Shown: piece by piece, positions 1 to 9,743 of the stretch | Position numbering within the stretch: position 1 is the stretch's first letter | Layout of the letters: each line of letters starts with the position of its first letter | Source of the DNA: an uncultured Parabacteroides sp. | GTDB taxonomy: Bacteria > Bacteroidota > Bacteroidia > Bacteroidales > Tannerellaceae | Direction: 5' to 3' | DNA: 64,000 nt | Assembly: GCA_944325355.1 (NCBI GenBank) | Contig: CALUZS010000009.1 | Location: 1-64,000 of the forward strand | Program-made: the position numbers and the translations under genes | The notes under the pieces: generated by a model | The model's input: only the letters and a program-made list of their open reading frames with translations | Told to the model about the DNA's origin: nothing | Database searches by the model: none

Positions 1-1
1 C

Positions 2-157
2 GGAATGGAACTGCCTGGACGGCAATACCTTGAACAGGATACGGATTTTTTGGCGCCGCACCACCTTTTTCCGCCCCAACGGACAATGGATTTCCCCGGT
101 CCCGGCTGCATCGCAACAAGCCTACCGCCTGTCTCCACATTATATAAGAACAATTAA
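2..157 (+). other. Unassigned open frame at the window edge (possible gene tail)
   Basis: A frame open from the left edge ends at TAA 155-157, about 51 codons. I recognise no family. It lies 68 bases upstream of the decayed isomerase and may be the tail, or the out-of-frame remains, of a neighbouring sugar-metabolism gene. The overlapping plus-strand frame from 30 to 305 is no more convincing. Support is weak. Confidence 0.15.
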
Positions 158-225
158 ATCCAAAGCCGGCATTGCCATACAAAAATATCCGCTTATCTTT
201 GTCGTGAACACAAAAATTAATACCC

Positions 226-1649
226 ATGAAAAAGGAACAGATAAATATAGGCTTGGTCGGTGTTGGACTAAACACCTATTGGGCGCAATTCGGGGGACTT
301 TATGAACGGTTATGCGGCTACCAACGGCAAATCGCGGACAAGGTAGCCCGTGAAGATGTCCGAATTGTGAATGCCGGTATCGTGGACTCGCCGGGAAAGG
401 CTGCTACGACGGCTTCCGGACTGCAAGGAGAAAACATCTCGGCGCTATGGATTTACATCTCGACTTACGCACTCTCCTCGACCATACTCCCCATCGTGCA
501 GAAACTGAAAGCACCGGTTATCGTGCTGAACATCCAACCATCGGCACGCATCGACTACCAATACGTGAACGGTCTGGGCGATCGCGGCAAGATGACGGGC
601 GAATGGCTCGCCTATTGCCAGGCATGCGCAGTGCCGGAGTTCGCCAACGTATTCAACCGTTCCGGCATAAGGTACGAAATCGTTACCGGACATTTGGAAG
701 ACCCCTGCACGTGGCGGCAACTGGACGAATGGGTGGATGCCACCGTTGCTGCCGAGAGGATGCGCCGTAACCGGATGGGAATCCTGGGGCATTACTATTG
801 CGGCATGTTGGATATTTACACCGACCTGACCAAACAGTCGGCTACGTTCGGCACGCATATCTAGATTCTGGAGATGTGCGAGTTGAAGGCCCTAAGGGAT
901 GGTGTTACCCAACCGGAAATTGATGAGAAAGTTGCGGAGTTCCGCACCATGTTTGATGTCGTGCCCGAATGCGAGCCGCAAGAGCTGGAACGCGCTGCAC
1001 GCACATCAGTTGCTTTGGATAAATTAGTAGAGAACCACCATTTAGGCTCAATGGCATACTACTACGAGGGATATGCCGGGAACGAATACGAGAATATCGT
1101 CACTTCGGTCATTGCCGGGAACACGCTGCTGACCGGGAGAGGAATCCCCATCGCCGGCGAATGCGAGGTAAAGAACGTGCAAGCCATGAAATTCATGTCG
1201 CTGCTGAATGCCGGAGGTTCGTTTGCCGAGCTATACGCTTTCGATTTCGAAGACGATGTCATCCTGTTCGGGCACGACGGTCCGCGCATTTCCAGATGGC
1301 AGAAGAGAAAGTGAAGTTAGTTCCCCTGCCCGTCTACCATGGCAAGCCGGGAAAAGGACTATCCATACAGATGAGTGTCCAGCCCGGACCGGTAACGCTG
1401 TTGTCGGTTTGCGAAAACAGCGAAGGCATCTTCCTGCTGGTTGCCGAAGGCGAAGTAGTGGAGGGAGCGACCTTACAGATAGGCAATACCAACAGCCGGT
1501 ACCGCTTTCCTTGCGGAATCCGCGCTTTCATCGAACAATGGAGCAAGGCAGAACCATCGCACCACTGCGCAATCGGCAGAGGGCACATTGCCGGTAAACT
1601 ACGCAAATTGGCGTTCTTATTCGGGATAAAATTGATTGAAGTAAAATAG
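226..1649 (+). pseudogene. L-fucose/L-arabinose isomerase family protein, disrupted
   Basis: Read through its lesions the locus would encode about 475 residues, the usual size for this aldose-ketose isomerase family. The N-terminal part (226-861) starts MKKEQINIGLVGVGLNTYWA. An in-frame TAG at 862-864 interrupts a stretch ending FGTHI; the same frame continues directly with ILEMCELKALRD. A second lesion near 1280-1300 moves the reading from frame 1 to frame 3, as if one base were lost after GHDGP; frame 3 then carries [19 protein letters not shown], a GPVTLL segment, GNTNSRYRF and a closing GRGHIAGKL, which match the C-terminal domain of the family as I recall it. With two lesions an active enzyme is unlikely. 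It lies 18 bases upstream of the rhamnosidase gene and was probably co-transcribed with it. The exact sugar substrate cannot be told. Confidence 0.8.
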
Positions 1650-1667
1650 CATCACACAACAAACATT

Positions 1668-4607
1668 ATGAGAAAGATAAATTGGATGCTCTGTCTGTTA
1701 GGCGCGGCAGGACTAACAGCCTGCCAATCGCCTGCTGAAAAAGATTGGGCAGAGCTGCAACGGAATTTCCAAACCCCTCCGGAATCGGCACGCCCAGGAG
1801 TCTACTGGTATTTCATGGACGGAAATGTCTCCAAAGAAGGAATGACCAAAGATTTGGAAGCAATGAAACAGGCCGGAATCGGCTCGGTGGTATTTCTGGA
1901 GGTAAACGTGGGGATTCCCCGTGGAGAGGTGGATTTCTTGAGCGAGGAATGGAAATCGTGCTTCCGCCATGCCGTCAAAGAGTGTGAACGACTGGGAATA
2001 AGCATGACGTTAGGTATCGGACCAGGATGGACCGGGAGCGGAGGACCTTGGGTGAAAGCGGAACAATCCATGCGCCACCTGGTTGCTTCGTCCACACCGG
2101 TGAAAGGCAGCGGCAAACAGATAATCCAACTGCCTAAGCCAGCGCCTAAAGCCCCCTACTTCGGAGAAGGTGCATTCACGCCGGAACTAAAAGAGAGATG
2201 GACGGAGTACTATGAAGATGTGGCAGTTCTGGCATTCCCCACACCCGGAGAGATAAACCGGATAAAAGATGTAGGCGAAAAAGCGTTGTATTACCGCGCG
2301 CCTTATAGCTCCGTGCCGGGAGTAAAGCAGTATTTGACCCGCGAAGAGTTCAAGCCGGATGGCAAAATAATAAATGAGAACGAAGTTGTCGACCTGACCT
2401 CCCTTTTGCAGGAAGACGGGAGTATCACATGGGATGTACCTTCCGGGAATTGGACGGTGATGCGTTTCGGGCTACGAAACAACGGTGCAGTAACACGTCC
2501 TGCGCCCCTGCCCGGCGTAGGGTTTGAATGCGATAAGACTGACACGGCAGCCCTTGCCGCACACTTCAAAGTATTTACGGACGAACTGCTTCGTGTTGTA
2601 GGAGAACGTGACACTACCCTGCCCGGAGGATTAAAGCTGCTCCACATGGATAGTTGGGAGATGGGTGCGCAGAATTGGGCACCCCGTCTACGGGAAGAGT
2701 TCCAGAAACGGCGCGGCTACGACCCGCAACCCTATTACCCGGTTTACGACGGCTATATCGTAGGTAGTCCGGAAATAAGCGAGCGCTTCTTGTGGGATTT
2801 ACGGCAAACCATGCAAGAGCTTATGTTGGAAAACCATTCGCTCTACGTCAAGAAATACGCCAACGAGCGAGGAATGAAATTGTCAATCGAGCCATACGAT
2901 ATGAACCCGATGCAAGATTTGGAATTGGGAGCTTCCGCCGACATTCCGATGTGCGAATTTTGGAGCCCGGGAGGTTTTAACACCGCCTTCAGCGCCATCG
3001 AAGGCAGCTCCATCGGGAATCTAAAAGGAGAGCGTCTGGTTCCGGCAGAAGCATTCACCGCTGCCGGCGATGGCTGGAGACAGCATCCGGCTTCGATGAA
3101 AAGCCAAACGGACTGGGCTTTCGCCGCAGGAATCAATCGGCTGACTTATCATACCTTCCAGCACCAGGCACTGCCCGACAGTCTGCGTCCCGGCATGACG
3201 ATGGGACCGTACGGTGTGCACTGGGACCGCAACCAGACATGGTGGCCATACGCTTCGGGATACCATACGTATGTTTCGCGTTGCCAGTACCTGCTGCAAA
3301 GCGGACGAACGGTTGCCGATATCCTTTATCTGGCTCCGGAAGAAGCCCCATTCGTGTTCCGTGCTCCCAAATCCTCTTTGGAAGGAACAGAAGAATACCT
3401 ACCGGACAAGAAAGGCTATAACTTCGATGCCTGCCCGGCAAGCCTTCTCTATCAGGCGGAAGCAAAAGACGGAAAGATTCATTTCCCACAAGGCGCCCAA
3501 TATGAATTGTTGGTATTGCCCAATTTTGAACGGATGACACCGAAGCTATTGTCTAAAATCCAAGCGTTAACCAAAGAGGGAGCAACAATCGTCGGTTTGC
3601 CACCGGTAGAAGCCCCGGGACTAAGCGATTACCCGGACAACGACCGCGAAGTACAACGTATTGTCCAAGAGATGTGGGGCAATGGAGAATTACCCGCCGG
3701 CTTAGAAAAGAGAACCTACGGAAAAGGCACAATCTATTATGGCAGCCGTTTGAAAGAACGGGAAGATAATCTTTATCCAGACTATACACTAACGGAAACT
3801 ATCCTAGAAGAGAAACAGCTTCCAAAAGATTTCACATCGTCGGCCAATACAATCCGTTACATCCACAAGCAACGCGGCGATACGGAATACTATTTCGTAG
3901 CCAACCGCACGGATGAAATGCAGCAGACGGCATGCACGTTCCGTGTCTCCGGTAAGCAACCGCAACTGTGGGACCCCATCACCGGAAAAATGCTTGCCAT
4001 CTCTTCATATAAGGATAACGGCAACAACATCTCTATAGAATTAAGATTTGCTCCTTACCAAAGCTATTTCCTTATCTTCCGGCAAGAGATGCCATCAAGA
4101 GGAATGGAGACCGCCAATTTTGCCAGCAAGAAAGAGGTCATGACCTTGGAGCAACCGTGGAGCGTCAGCTTCAACCCGAAATGGGGCGGACCGAAAAAAA
4201 CGACGTTCAATACATTACAGGATTGGTCGGAACACCCGAACGACAGTATCAAATACTATTCAGGCACGGCCGTTTACACCTCCCGGTTTGAATTTCATCC
4301 AGAGCAAGGACAATGTTACTTCCTTGACTTGGGCGAAGTTAAAAACATGGCAAAAATCACCGTAAACGGGCATGATTTAGGAATTGTCTGGACGACCCCG
4401 TGGGAAATGGATCTAACCAATGCACTGCACGATGGAACAAACGAAGTAACCATAGAAGTAACCAACCTATGGGCAAACCGCCTGATTGGAGACGAACGGA
4501 ATCCGAAAAAGCGCTATACCTATACAACATTCAAACATTACGATGCCAACTCTCCGCTCTTTCCATCCGGTTTATTAGGACCTGTACGGATTCTAACCAC
4601 AGAGTGA
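1668..4607 (+). CDS. GH106-type alpha-L-rhamnosidase, lipoprotein
   Basis: Predicted secreted lipoprotein of 979 residues. A short signal peptide ends in the lipobox LTAC (Cys19). Then comes a long glycosidase region starting near residue 40 (RPGVYWYFMDGNVSKEGMTK, an N-terminal hallmark of the GH106 / PF17132 group as I recall it), with GIGPGWTGSGGPWV near residue 120 and an LHMDSWEMGAQNW segment near 330. The C-terminal 150 residues look like a galactose-binding beta-sandwich (FDLG-type LDLGEVKNMAKITVNG). Enzymes of this family remove alpha-L-rhamnose from plant polysaccharides such as rhamnogalacturonan. It is intact, unlike the isomerase just upstream. A strong hairpin terminator follows. 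Substrate is inferred from family only. Confidence 0.85.
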   Translation: MRKINWMLCLLGAAGLTACQSPAEKDWAELQRNFQTPPESARPGVYWYFMDGNVSKEGMTKDLEAMKQAGIGSVVFLEVNVGIPRGEVDFLSEEWKSCFRHAVKECERLGISMTLGIGPGWTGSGGPWVKAEQSMRHLVASSTPVKGSGKQIIQLPKPAPKAPYFGEGAFTPELKERWTEYYEDVAVLAFPTPGEINRIKDVGEKALYYRAPYSSVPGVKQYLTREEFKPDGKIINENEVVDLTSLLQEDGSITWDVPSGNWTVMRFGLRNNGAVTRPAPLPGVGFECDKTDTAALAAHFKVFTDELLRVVGERDTTLPGGLKLLHMDSWEMGAQNWAPRLREEFQKRRGYDPQPYYPVYDGYIVGSPEISERFLWDLRQTMQELMLENHSLYVKKYANERGMKLSIEPYDMNPMQDLELGASADIPMCEFWSPGGFNTAFSAIEGSSIGNLKGERLVPAEAFTAAGDGWRQHPASMKSQTDWAFAAGINRLTYHTFQHQALPDSLRPGMTMGPYGVHWDRNQTWWPYASGYHTYVSRCQYLLQSGRTVADILYLAPEEAPFVFRAPKSSLEGTEEYLPDKKGYNFDACPASLLYQAEAKDGKIHFPQGAQYELLVLPNFERMTPKLLSKIQALTKEGATIVGLPPVEAPGLSDYPDNDREVQRIVQEMWGNGELPAGLEKRTYGKGTIYYGSRLKEREDNLYPDYTLTETILEEKQLPKDFTSSANTIRYIHKQRGDTEYYFVANRTDEMQQTACTFRVSGKQPQLWDPITGKMLAISSYKDNGNNISIELRFAPYQSYFLIFRQEMPSRGMETANFASKKEVMTLEQPWSVSFNPKWGGPKKTTFNTLQDWSEHPNDSIKYYSGTAVYTSRFEFHPEQGQCYFLDLGEVKNMAKITVNGHDLGIVWTTPWEMDLTNALHDGTNEVTIEVTNLWANRLIGDERNPKKRYTYTTFKHYDANSPLFPSGLLGPVRILTTE

Positions 4608-4635
4608 ACATCCGGAATATAATCGCACGAAACAC

Positions 4636-4685
4636 GAAGCCACAGCGTTTTACCTACTCGAATACGCTGTGGCTTCTGTTTTTCT
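4636..4685 (+). terminator. Intrinsic terminator after the rhamnosidase gene
   Basis: A perfect 13-bp stem (left arm 4636-4648, right arm 4664-4676) with a 15-base loop is followed by TGTTTTTCTG. It lies 28 bases after the rhamnosidase stop codon and before the promoter of the AraC gene. Confidence 0.85.
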
Positions 4686-4723
4686 GAGAATACCGTCTCC
4701 TAATTTACAAAATTCCAAGATTC

Positions 4724-4754
4724 GTTTCAGTATTTCTCATTTTTATTATCTTTG
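4724..4754 (+). promoter_or_regulatory. Predicted promoter of the AraC-family gene
   Basis: The -7 element TATCTTTG at 4747-4754 fits the Bacteroidetes TAnnTTTG consensus. The -33 region (GTTTC at 4724-4728) is only a partial TTTG match at the right distance. The start codon is 20 bases downstream. Confidence 0.5.
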
Positions 4755-4773
4755 TCCGCAAACTAATTAGAAA

Positions 4774-5691
4774 ATGAAAACCAATACATATATTAATATT
4801 GCAGAACTTGACAGACATGGCATATCAGCCGACAGTTTCCAACAGGAATTTGCAGTAATCGACATAGATTCCAATTTCAATTCATTCAAACGAATTAAGG
4901 AAAAAGATGCCGGGAAAGGTTTTAACTCAGTCCGTATCGACCAGCTATTTTTTCTTCTTGTTACAGAAGGCACAGCGCAAATCTCAATAGACTACACTCC
5001 ACATACCTTATGTAAGAACACCTTTCTAATATTACTTCCGACACATACAATCCAACCTTTAATCATCTCTCCGGATTTTAAAGGGAAACTGCTTATGGTA
5101 ACACGGGCATTCCTGGACGAATGTCCTACCAATAAAAAAGGAAAAGGATTCGAGCAATTCATGTATATACGGAAAGAGCCATGGAGCATCATGGAAGAAA
5201 AACATGCGGCTATCTTAAACAACTATATGACTGACTTACAAAACAAGATACATAACCGCACCCATTTTTTGCAAAAAGACATGTTACAAAATGCGCTTAT
5301 CGGCTTTTTCATAGAAGTAAGGAACATTTTCATATCAAAAAACGGGATGGTAGCCAAAACAACTCTTTCCCGGAAAGAAGAACTATTCGAACAATTTTTA
5401 CGGCTGCTTTTTAAACATTGCAAAGAAGAACATAGCGTAACATTCTATGCAGACAAACTATTCATCACTCCTCAATACTTGTCGCTCATTTTAAAAGGCC
5501 TTAGCGGAAAATCGGCAAACAAATGGATTAACGACGCCATCATCATTGAAGCGAAAACGTTGTTGAAAACACCACAAATGACCGTCCAGCGGGTAGCCGA
5601 CACGCTCCACTTTTCCGACCAATCCACGTTCGGAAAATTTTTCAAGAAACATATCGGCATCTCACCAACGGAATATAAGAAATCAGTCTGA
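4774..5691 (+). CDS. AraC-family transcriptional regulator
   Basis: A 305-residue protein with an N-terminal cupin-like sensing half (about residues 25-160) and a C-terminal AraC double helix-turn-helix (about 205-300). The second helix-turn-helix region reads VQRVADTLHFSDQSTFGKFF, then KKHIGISPTEYKK, typical of the family. The ligand is unknown. It sits alone between the rhamnosidase terminator and the convergent DUF308 gene, so it could control the neighbouring EamA permease or the rhamnosidase. Its last 9 bases overlap the end of the convergent gene. Confidence 0.9.
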   Translation: MKTNTYINIAELDRHGISADSFQQEFAVIDIDSNFNSFKRIKEKDAGKGFNSVRIDQLFFLLVTEGTAQISIDYTPHTLCKNTFLILLPTHTIQPLIISPDFKGKLLMVTRAFLDECPTNKKGKGFEQFMYIRKEPWSIMEEKHAAILNNYMTDLQNKIHNRTHFLQKDMLQNALIGFFIEVRNIFISKNGMVAKTTLSRKEELFEQFLRLLFKHCKEEHSVTFYADKLFITPQYLSLILKGLSGKSANKWINDAIIIEAKTLLKTPQMTVQRVADTLHFSDQSTFGKFFKKHIGISPTEYKKSV

Positions 5692-6225
5692 GACCTCGTC
5701 TGCTGCTTTACGGAATTTATACCAATAAAACAGTTCCATGACACCATAGACAAGCGAAACTATACCGAAAAGCCAAAACGTATTTGCTGCCGTCTCAAAA
5801 GGATAAAAGATAATGAATAGGCCCGAAAGCAAAATCAATGCAGGCAGGACATAAAAACCTATCGGGACGTTAGTTCTTTTCCGCGCTTCAATCAAAGGGA
5901 AGAACAACTGGATTCCAGCCAAAATCAAAAGTATTCCTAACACATACATCAATATACTGACAAAAAACGACGGCATTGCAATCAATAATATACCTAAGAA
6001 GATGCTGCCAGCGCCTTCTACCGGGAATATCGGTTTCAATATCTCGTTTTTCTTATCCCGCAGGAAATAACCTAAAATACCTATTATTCCGGGAATCACG
6101 AACAGGATTCCGATACCTATCACCAAATAGTCGACAGCCAATTCCGGCCAAATGACCAAGAACAACCCTAACAATATGGCAAACAAACTCCTTAACGGAG
6201 AATTATTCAAACTTTTCATAAGCAA
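5683..6225 (-). CDS. DUF308 / HdeD-like membrane protein
   Basis: A 180-residue, very hydrophobic protein with about six predicted membrane segments in hairpin pairs and short charged loops, matching the HdeD/DUF308 group. HdeD is linked to acid stress in enterobacteria; the role in Bacteroidales is unknown. Two in-frame ATG codons lie at the start (MLMKSLNN), and either may be used. The last codons overlap the end of the convergent AraC gene by 9 bases, with no room for a terminator between them. Confidence 0.75.
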   Translation of the reverse strand: MLMKSLNNSPLRSLFAILLGLFLVIWPELAVDYLVIGIGILFVIPGIIGILGYFLRDKKNEILKPIFPVEGAGSIFLGILLIAMPSFFVSILMYVLGILLILAGIQLFFPLIEARKRTNVPIGFYVLPALILLSGLFIIFYPFETAANTFWLFGIVSLVYGVMELFYWYKFRKAADEVSD

Positions 6226-6318
6226 ATCAATTTATAGAAAAACAACCTTTTGAAGAAATAATCTCAATTTGTTAGTAAATATAGTCATAAAAACGGAACA
6301 ATCAGCGTAGAATCTCTG

Positions 6319-6326
6319 TAATTTTG
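6319..6326 (+). promoter_or_regulatory. -7 element upstream of the EamA permease gene
   Basis: TAATTTTG matches TAnnTTTG and lies 20 bases before the start codon. No clear -33 TTTG is visible at the expected distance. Confidence 0.45.
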
Positions 6327-6346
6327 CACTCCAAATTAATAATCTA

Positions 6347-7294
6347 ATGAAAACGAATAGCTATAAGGGGCATTTGGCCATGCTGGGAGCCAACATCATG
6401 TGGGGATTGATGTCTCCAGCATCGAAAGCGGTTCTTCTATTCGGTCCGATTAGTGCATTTGCCCTAACCACATTTCGTATGCTGGGAGCAAGCATTGTTT
6501 TTTGGATAGCTTCCTGCTTCATGAAGAAAGAGCATGTATCACCCCAAGATTTAATGGCCTTGTTTTTTGCCGCACTATCCGGTATTGTATTTAACCAAGG
6601 CTCATTCATTTTCGGCGTTGCTTTGACTTCTCCCATTGACGCGTCAATCGTTACGACAACGACCCCAATCATCACACTGATTATCGCTGCAATCTACCTA
6701 AAAGAGCCTATCACCGGGAAAAAGCTTCTCGGTATTTTTGCCGGAGCACTCGGTGCCGGATTATTAATCATCAGTGGACAAAAAAACAACGTGCAAACAG
6801 ACAGCGACACACGGATATGGGGTGACCTATTGTGTCTTTTTGCCCAATTCAGTTTCTCCATATATATTGTGGTGTTCAAAAAACTGATTAGCAAATATTC
6901 TCCTGTAACGTTAATGAAGTGGATGTTCACTTACGCTTCGATTTGCACTATTCCCTTTTCTTACAACGACCTGGCAAATATCGACTTCTCAATCATACCG
7001 CCACATATTTACGGGAATATCGCGCTGATTATCTTGGGTGGAACATTTTTCTCCTACTTGCTTGTTCCAATCGGGCAGCGGCTGCTCCGTCCCACCGTCG
7101 CTTGCATGTACAATTATGTGCAACCAATCGTAGCGACCATCATATCCGTCTGTTTCGGCATGGATACTTTCGGACCGATGAAATTCGTTGCGGTATTCCT
7201 CGTCTTCTTAGGCGTATTCATGGTAACGCAAAGCAAATCCAGGGAGCAGATGGAAAAAGAAGCATTACTCAAACAGGAATCATCAACGGAGTAA
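6347..7294 (+). CDS. EamA-family (DMT superfamily) permease
   Basis: A 315-residue inner-membrane protein with about ten hydrophobic segments arranged as two repeated EamA halves (about residues 8-145 and 160-300). Typical family segments include NIMWGLMSPASKAVL near the N-terminus and the FLGVFMVTQSK ending. Members export amino acids, metabolites or drugs; the substrate cannot be predicted here. The C-terminal tail is charged and cytoplasmic. The gene ends at a shared bidirectional terminator. Confidence 0.85.
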   Translation: MKTNSYKGHLAMLGANIMWGLMSPASKAVLLFGPISAFALTTFRMLGASIVFWIASCFMKKEHVSPQDLMALFFAALSGIVFNQGSFIFGVALTSPIDASIVTTTTPIITLIIAAIYLKEPITGKKLLGIFAGALGAGLLIISGQKNNVQTDSDTRIWGDLLCLFAQFSFSIYIVVFKKLISKYSPVTLMKWMFTYASICTIPFSYNDLANIDFSIIPPHIYGNIALIILGGTFFSYLLVPIGQRLLRPTVACMYNYVQPIVATIISVCFGMDTFGPMKFVAVFLVFLGVFMVTQSKSREQMEKEALLKQESSTE

Positions 7295-7307
7295 AAGCCA
7301 TAAACAA

Positions 7308-7341
7308 AAAAGGAGATGCGGTAAATACCGTATCTCCTTTT
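7308..7341. terminator. Bidirectional terminator between convergent genes
   Basis: A 16-bp stem with a single G-T wobble and a 2-base loop, flanked by A-rich sequence on the left and T-rich on the right. It can stop transcription of both the EamA gene (+) and the pseudouridine synthase operon (-). Confidence 0.85.
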
Positions 7342-7348
7342 ATATGAT

Positions 7349-8026
7349 TTATAATAAATCCTTTGTTAAAACTTGCCAAAGAGTATCTATTGGGACATCC
7401 GCTTTTATCTCTACCAGTTCCTTTGATACCGGATGGATAAAAGAGACACTTCGGGCGTGCAGGCAAATTCCTCCGTCGGGATTCGAACGAGGATAGCCAT
7501 ATTTCAAATCTCCTTTAATCGGACAACCGATTTTAGCCAACTGACTACGTATCTGATGGTGTCGTCCTGTTTTCAAATCAATCTCCAAAAGAAAATAATT
7601 ATCTGACTTGGATACTACCTTATAATGGAGAATTGCTTTCTTCGCTCCTGGCTTTTCCCTATCATAAGCAAAACTTTTATTCTGCTTCTCATTACGGACT
7701 AACCAATGTATCAACTCGTCTTCTTCCTGCGGTGGACAGTTTTTTACGATAGCCCAATAAGATTTCTTCACATCCCCCTCTCGAAACATTTCGTTCATAC
7801 GAGAAAGAGCTTTACTTGTCTTTGCAAAAACGACCACACCGCTCACCGGACGGTCCAGACGATGCGTAACACCAAGAAACACATTCCCCGGTTTGCAATA
7901 CTTCTCTTTCAACCACAGCTTTAACGTTTCCGAAAGAGGTGTATCACCGGTCTTATCGCCCTGCACAATCTCCTTGCAAGTCTTATTTACTGCAATAATA
8001 TGGTTATCTTCGTAAATAACTTCCAT
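7349..8026 (-). CDS. RluA-family RNA pseudouridine synthase
   Basis: A 225-residue protein without an S4 domain, a common short form of the RluA/RluD family. The catalytic motif THRLDRPVSGVVVFAK holds the essential aspartate (about Asp58), and KTGRHHQIRSQLAKIGCPI and GDLKYG are further family motifs. It should convert specific uridines in rRNA or tRNA to pseudouridine; the target site is unknown. Its start lies 8 bases after the FabG-like stop, so it is the last gene of the TetR-FabH-FabG operon. Confidence 0.9.
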   Translation of the reverse strand: MEVIYEDNHIIAVNKTCKEIVQGDKTGDTPLSETLKLWLKEKYCKPGNVFLGVTHRLDRPVSGVVVFAKTSKALSRMNEMFREGDVKKSYWAIVKNCPPQEEDELIHWLVRNEKQNKSFAYDREKPGAKKAILHYKVVSKSDNYFLLEIDLKTGRHHQIRSQLAKIGCPIKGDLKYGYPRSNPDGGICLHARSVSFIHPVSKELVEIKADVPIDTLWQVLTKDLL

Positions 8027-8034
8027 CGACTGGA

Positions 8035-8781
8035 TTACATATTCATTCCACCGTCAACCTGGATAACCTGTCCCGAAACATACGAAGACATATCGGAAGC
8101 CAAAAATAATGCAATGTTCGCAACATCTTCAGGAGTACCGCCACGACGCAAAGGTATTTTATTGCACCATTCTTTACGAATATCTTCCGACAAAGCGGCA
8201 GTCATATCCGTGATGATGAATCCCGGAGCAATAGCATTGGCACGGATTCCACGAGAACCCAATTCCTGTGCCACCGATTTTGCAAGAGCTATCAAGCCTG
8301 CTTTAGATGCAGCGTAATTCGACTGTCCTGCATTTCCATGAACGCCTACAACCGAAGCCATGTTAATGATATTTCCAGAACGTTGTTTCATCATAATCGG
8401 AGTACAAGCATGGATAAAATTAAATGCAGATTTCAGGTTTACATTCAACACTGCATCCCATTGGTTTTCCCCCATACGCATCATCAAGCCATCTTTCGTT
8501 ATTCCGGCATTATTAACCAAAATATCTACACGTCCAAAATCTTTCAGTATTTCAGACACCACACTATGTGTTTCATCAAAGTTAGCAGCATTCGACGCAT
8601 AACCTTTGGCTTTTACACCAAATGCTTCTATTTCCTTTTGAGTTTCCAGACCTTTTTCGTCTATTACCAAATCTGTAAAAGCGATATTGGCACCCTCCGA
8701 TGCAAACTTCAGCGCGATTGCTTTACCAATTCCGCGTGCTGCTCCTGTTACGACAGCAACCTTTCCTTCTAATAACTTCAT
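8035..8781 (-). CDS. fabG: 3-oxoacyl-ACP reductase (FabG-like SDR)
   Basis: A short-chain dehydrogenase of 248 residues. The nucleotide-binding motif TGAARGIGK lies near residues 12-20, NNAG near 90-93, and the catalytic Ser143, Tyr156 and Lys160 are in place (YAASK). The C-terminus YVSGQVIQVDGGMNM is typical of FabG. I chose the ATG at 8779-8781 (MKLLEGKVAVVTG); the longer frame upstream overlaps the FabH gene and looks non-coding. FabG reduces 3-oxoacyl-ACP with NADPH in fatty-acid synthesis. Clustering with a FabH-like gene and a TetR regulator suggests a regulated lipid step, and it may not be the cell's only FabG. Confidence 0.88.
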   Translation of the reverse strand: MKLLEGKVAVVTGAARGIGKAIALKFASEGANIAFTDLVIDEKGLETQKEIEAFGVKAKGYASNAANFDETHSVVSEILKDFGRVDILVNNAGITKDGLMMRMGENQWDAVLNVNLKSAFNFIHACTPIMMKQRSGNIINMASVVGVHGNAGQSNYAASKAGLIALAKSVAQELGSRGIRANAIAPGFIITDMTAALSEDIRKEWCNKIPLRRGGTPEDVANIALFLASDMSSYVSGQVIQVDGGMNM

Positions 8782-8798
8782 AACTATACTATATTTAG

Positions 8799-9743
8799 CT
8801 AATATTTTATCAAACAAGCTCCGGTAGAATAACCTCCTCCGAACACCGTTATACAAATCAAATCATTCTTTTTGAACTTATAATCATTCTGGGCATATAC
8901 AAGAGCCGAGCTAACAGAACCTGTATTCCCTAACTCTTCTATATTATGAAGGAATTTTTCTTCCGGCAAGTTTAATTGTTTAGAGATATTAGTCATTATA
9001 CGCATGTTTGCTTGATGCCCGATAAAATACGAGAGATCCGACAACGTATAACCATTATGTTCCAACAACATAAGAGCATTTTTAGGCATATAAGTACACG
9101 CTTGTACGAAAACATCCCGACCTTCCGGCATCATGATACCTCCATCGCGAGGACGCAGCTGCACGCCTTCCGGGCCTTTTCCTACACAAGCCAAAGCCTG
9201 GGTATACACTTCCAAAACCTCGGCGTCCGTATCTGCCACTTTTTCTTTCGACAAGAAAAAAGCGGCTGCTGCATCACCCCACAAATGCCCCGCTTTCGGA
9301 TCTGTTTCATTAGAATAAGCGGAATTCTTATCAGCTGAAATCACCAAAGCTTTTAAAGCTTTACCCATAGCGAAGTAACCTTCCACCACCTCTAAGGCAT
9401 TCAAAAAAGAAGAACAGGCAGAAGAAAGATACAAAGCTTTTGCGTTTTGAATATCAAACTCTTTTTGTGCAATATGAGCGCCGGTTGCAACCGTGTCATA
9501 CGGCGAATATGACGCAGAAATTATCAAATCGACATCTTTAATATCGTAAGGAAGTTTAGACAAAGCATTCCGAATCGCTTCTAAACCCATCGTATTTATG
9601 TTTTCCTCTGGTTTAGCTTTCGAGCGACTCTTTATACCTGTCCGCTGCTCAATCCAATCACTTGTCAATCCATTCAAATTATAAAAATATTGGTTCGGCA
9701 CCCGTTCTTCCGGCACGTAAAACCCAGTAGCATTTATATACAT
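8799..9743 (-). CDS. Beta-ketoacyl-ACP synthase III (FabH-like)
   Basis: A 314-residue thiolase-fold enzyme with the condensing-enzyme triad visible: Cys110 in LSSACSSF, His243 in GHQANMR and Asn273 in GNTGSVSSA. It would condense an acyl-CoA with malonyl-ACP or act in a related condensation. Its ATG overlaps the TetR stop codon by one base (TAATG on the minus strand), indicating translational coupling, and 17 bases separate it from the FabG-like gene. Known FabH relatives include housekeeping and specialised enzymes; the regulated operon points to the latter (inference). Confidence 0.88.
   Translation of the reverse strand: MYINATGFYVPEERVPNQYFYNLNGLTSDWIEQRTGIKSRSKAKPEENINTMGLEAIRNALSKLPYDIKDVDLIISASYSPYDTVATGAHIAQKEFDIQNAKALYLSSACSSFLNALEVVEGYFAMGKALKALVISADKNSAYSNETDPKAGHLWGDAAAAFFLSKEKVADTDAEVLEVYTQALACVGKGPEGVQLRPRDGGIMMPEGRDVFVQACTYMPKNALMLLEHNGYTLSDLSYFIGHQANMRIMTNISKQLNLPEEKFLHNIEELGNTGSVSSALVYAQNDYKFKKNDLICITVFGGGYSTGACLIKY

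Noticed and set aside
862..864. TAG in the isomerase as a recoded amino acid (pyrrolysine or readthrough).
   Set aside because: Bacteroidales are not known to use it, no such system is visible and a second frameshift follows.
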